Source: a virus. From it: DNA of 21,014 bases. The notes below the pieces were generated by a model that was not told the origin of the DNA, searched no databases, and saw only the letters and a list, made by a program, of their open reading frames with translations. The position numbers were made by a program, and so were the translations under genes. The stretch spans positions 1 through 21,014 of the IMG/VR virus record IMGVR_UViG_3300048694_000814. One strand, given 5' to 3'. Positions 20,814 through 21,014 of the stretch are shown one piece after another. Position 1 is the first letter of the stretch; each line of letters opens with the position of its first letter.

Positions 20814-21014
20814 AATTACGCCAACAGGCTGATAGCGAATATATTCACGCATTGTTTGAAGAAGCCGCCGACCGCATAGAAAAGTTGGAGAAATCACTTA
20901 TCAATATATGGGGTTGGTATCCAACAAGTGTTTCCAACCCGTATAAAACAATCAATGATATTAAAGACTATGCGTTTAGGACTATTAAAGAATTGGATGA
21001 AGATGCCAAATCTG
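20792..21014 (+). CDS. DLVK...AADRIE-type small phage protein (copy 3, 3' end outside window)
   Basis: A gene starting ATG 20792 inside the 43-bp repeat, open to the window edge (74 codons visible). It reads MTDDLVKQLRQQADSEYIHA, then EEAADRIEKLEKSLINIWGW, and a unique part (YPTSVSNPYKTINDIKDYAF, RTIKELDEDAKS). It lacks the unique middle domain of the other two copies, and its first 30 residues align with copy 2. The array probably goes on beyond 21014. Confidence 0.72.
   Translation, partial: MTDDLVKQLRQQADSEYIHALFEEAADRIEKLEKSLINIWGWYPTSVSNPYKTINDIKDYAFRTIKELDEDAKS

Overview
The window is part of a T4-like contractile-tailed phage genome (Straboviridae/cyanophage-type relatives). The strongest evidence is three replication and recombination proteins that align along their whole length with T4 proteins from memory: UvsX recombinase, gp41 helicase and gp61 primase. 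Exact copies of the T4-type late promoter TATAAATA support this. All convincing genes lie on the + strand and are packed tightly, with many ATGA and TAATG stop/start overlaps. Base composition is AT-rich except at the far right. The host cannot be read from the sequence. The set of virion proteins resembles those of marine and alphaproteobacterial T4-like phages more than those of coliphage T4.

Layout: (1) 1-2638, DNA metabolism: the C-terminal end of a 2OG-Fe(II) oxygenase, then uvsX and the gp41 helicase. (2) 2638-3349, three small overlapping genes of unknown role, the first with a Tat-like signal peptide. (3) 3345-3517, a non-coding unit: late promoter, a cloverleaf-like structured RNA whose closing helix starts 2 nt after the predicted +1, and a strong intrinsic terminator. 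(4) 3547-13708, a block of predicted head or internal proteins: a possible nuclease-fold protein, a fusion of a ligase-type nucleotidyltransferase with an NMNAT-like nucleotidylyltransferase, a structural protein, basic scaffold-like proteins, a HAD phosphatase, a membrane protein with a Lys/Ala/Pro tail, a Dps ferritin, a repeat protein with an EF-hand, and more. (5) 13743-17105, surface proteins: a Gly/Thr-rich decoration-type protein behind a strong Shine-Dalgarno, a fibre-like protein, and a fibre with an Mtd-type N-terminus and a leucine-rich-repeat-like body. (6) 17115-18772, a truncated ANL (acyl-adenylate) domain, two small conserved phage genes and a coiled-coil/membrane protein. (7) 18777-21014, a sigma70-type promoter, the gp61 primase, and a run of small genes that includes at least three tandem relatives of the 'DLVK...AADRIE' type, joined by a 43-bp near-identical repeat.

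A possible unifying theme: several head-block proteins begin with a short M-x-x-F-x-x-F/Y/W-L/I-x-E peptide that resembles the T4 capsid-targeting sequence cut by prohead protease gp21. These include a ligase/NMNAT fusion, a HAD phosphatase and possibly a nuclease-like protein. I infer that the phage may package a set of nucleic-acid or NAD enzymes, Dps-like or histone-like proteins and scaffold peptides inside the capsid. This is a hypothesis from sequence motifs only. No tRNA, CRISPR, insertion sequence or integrase was seen.
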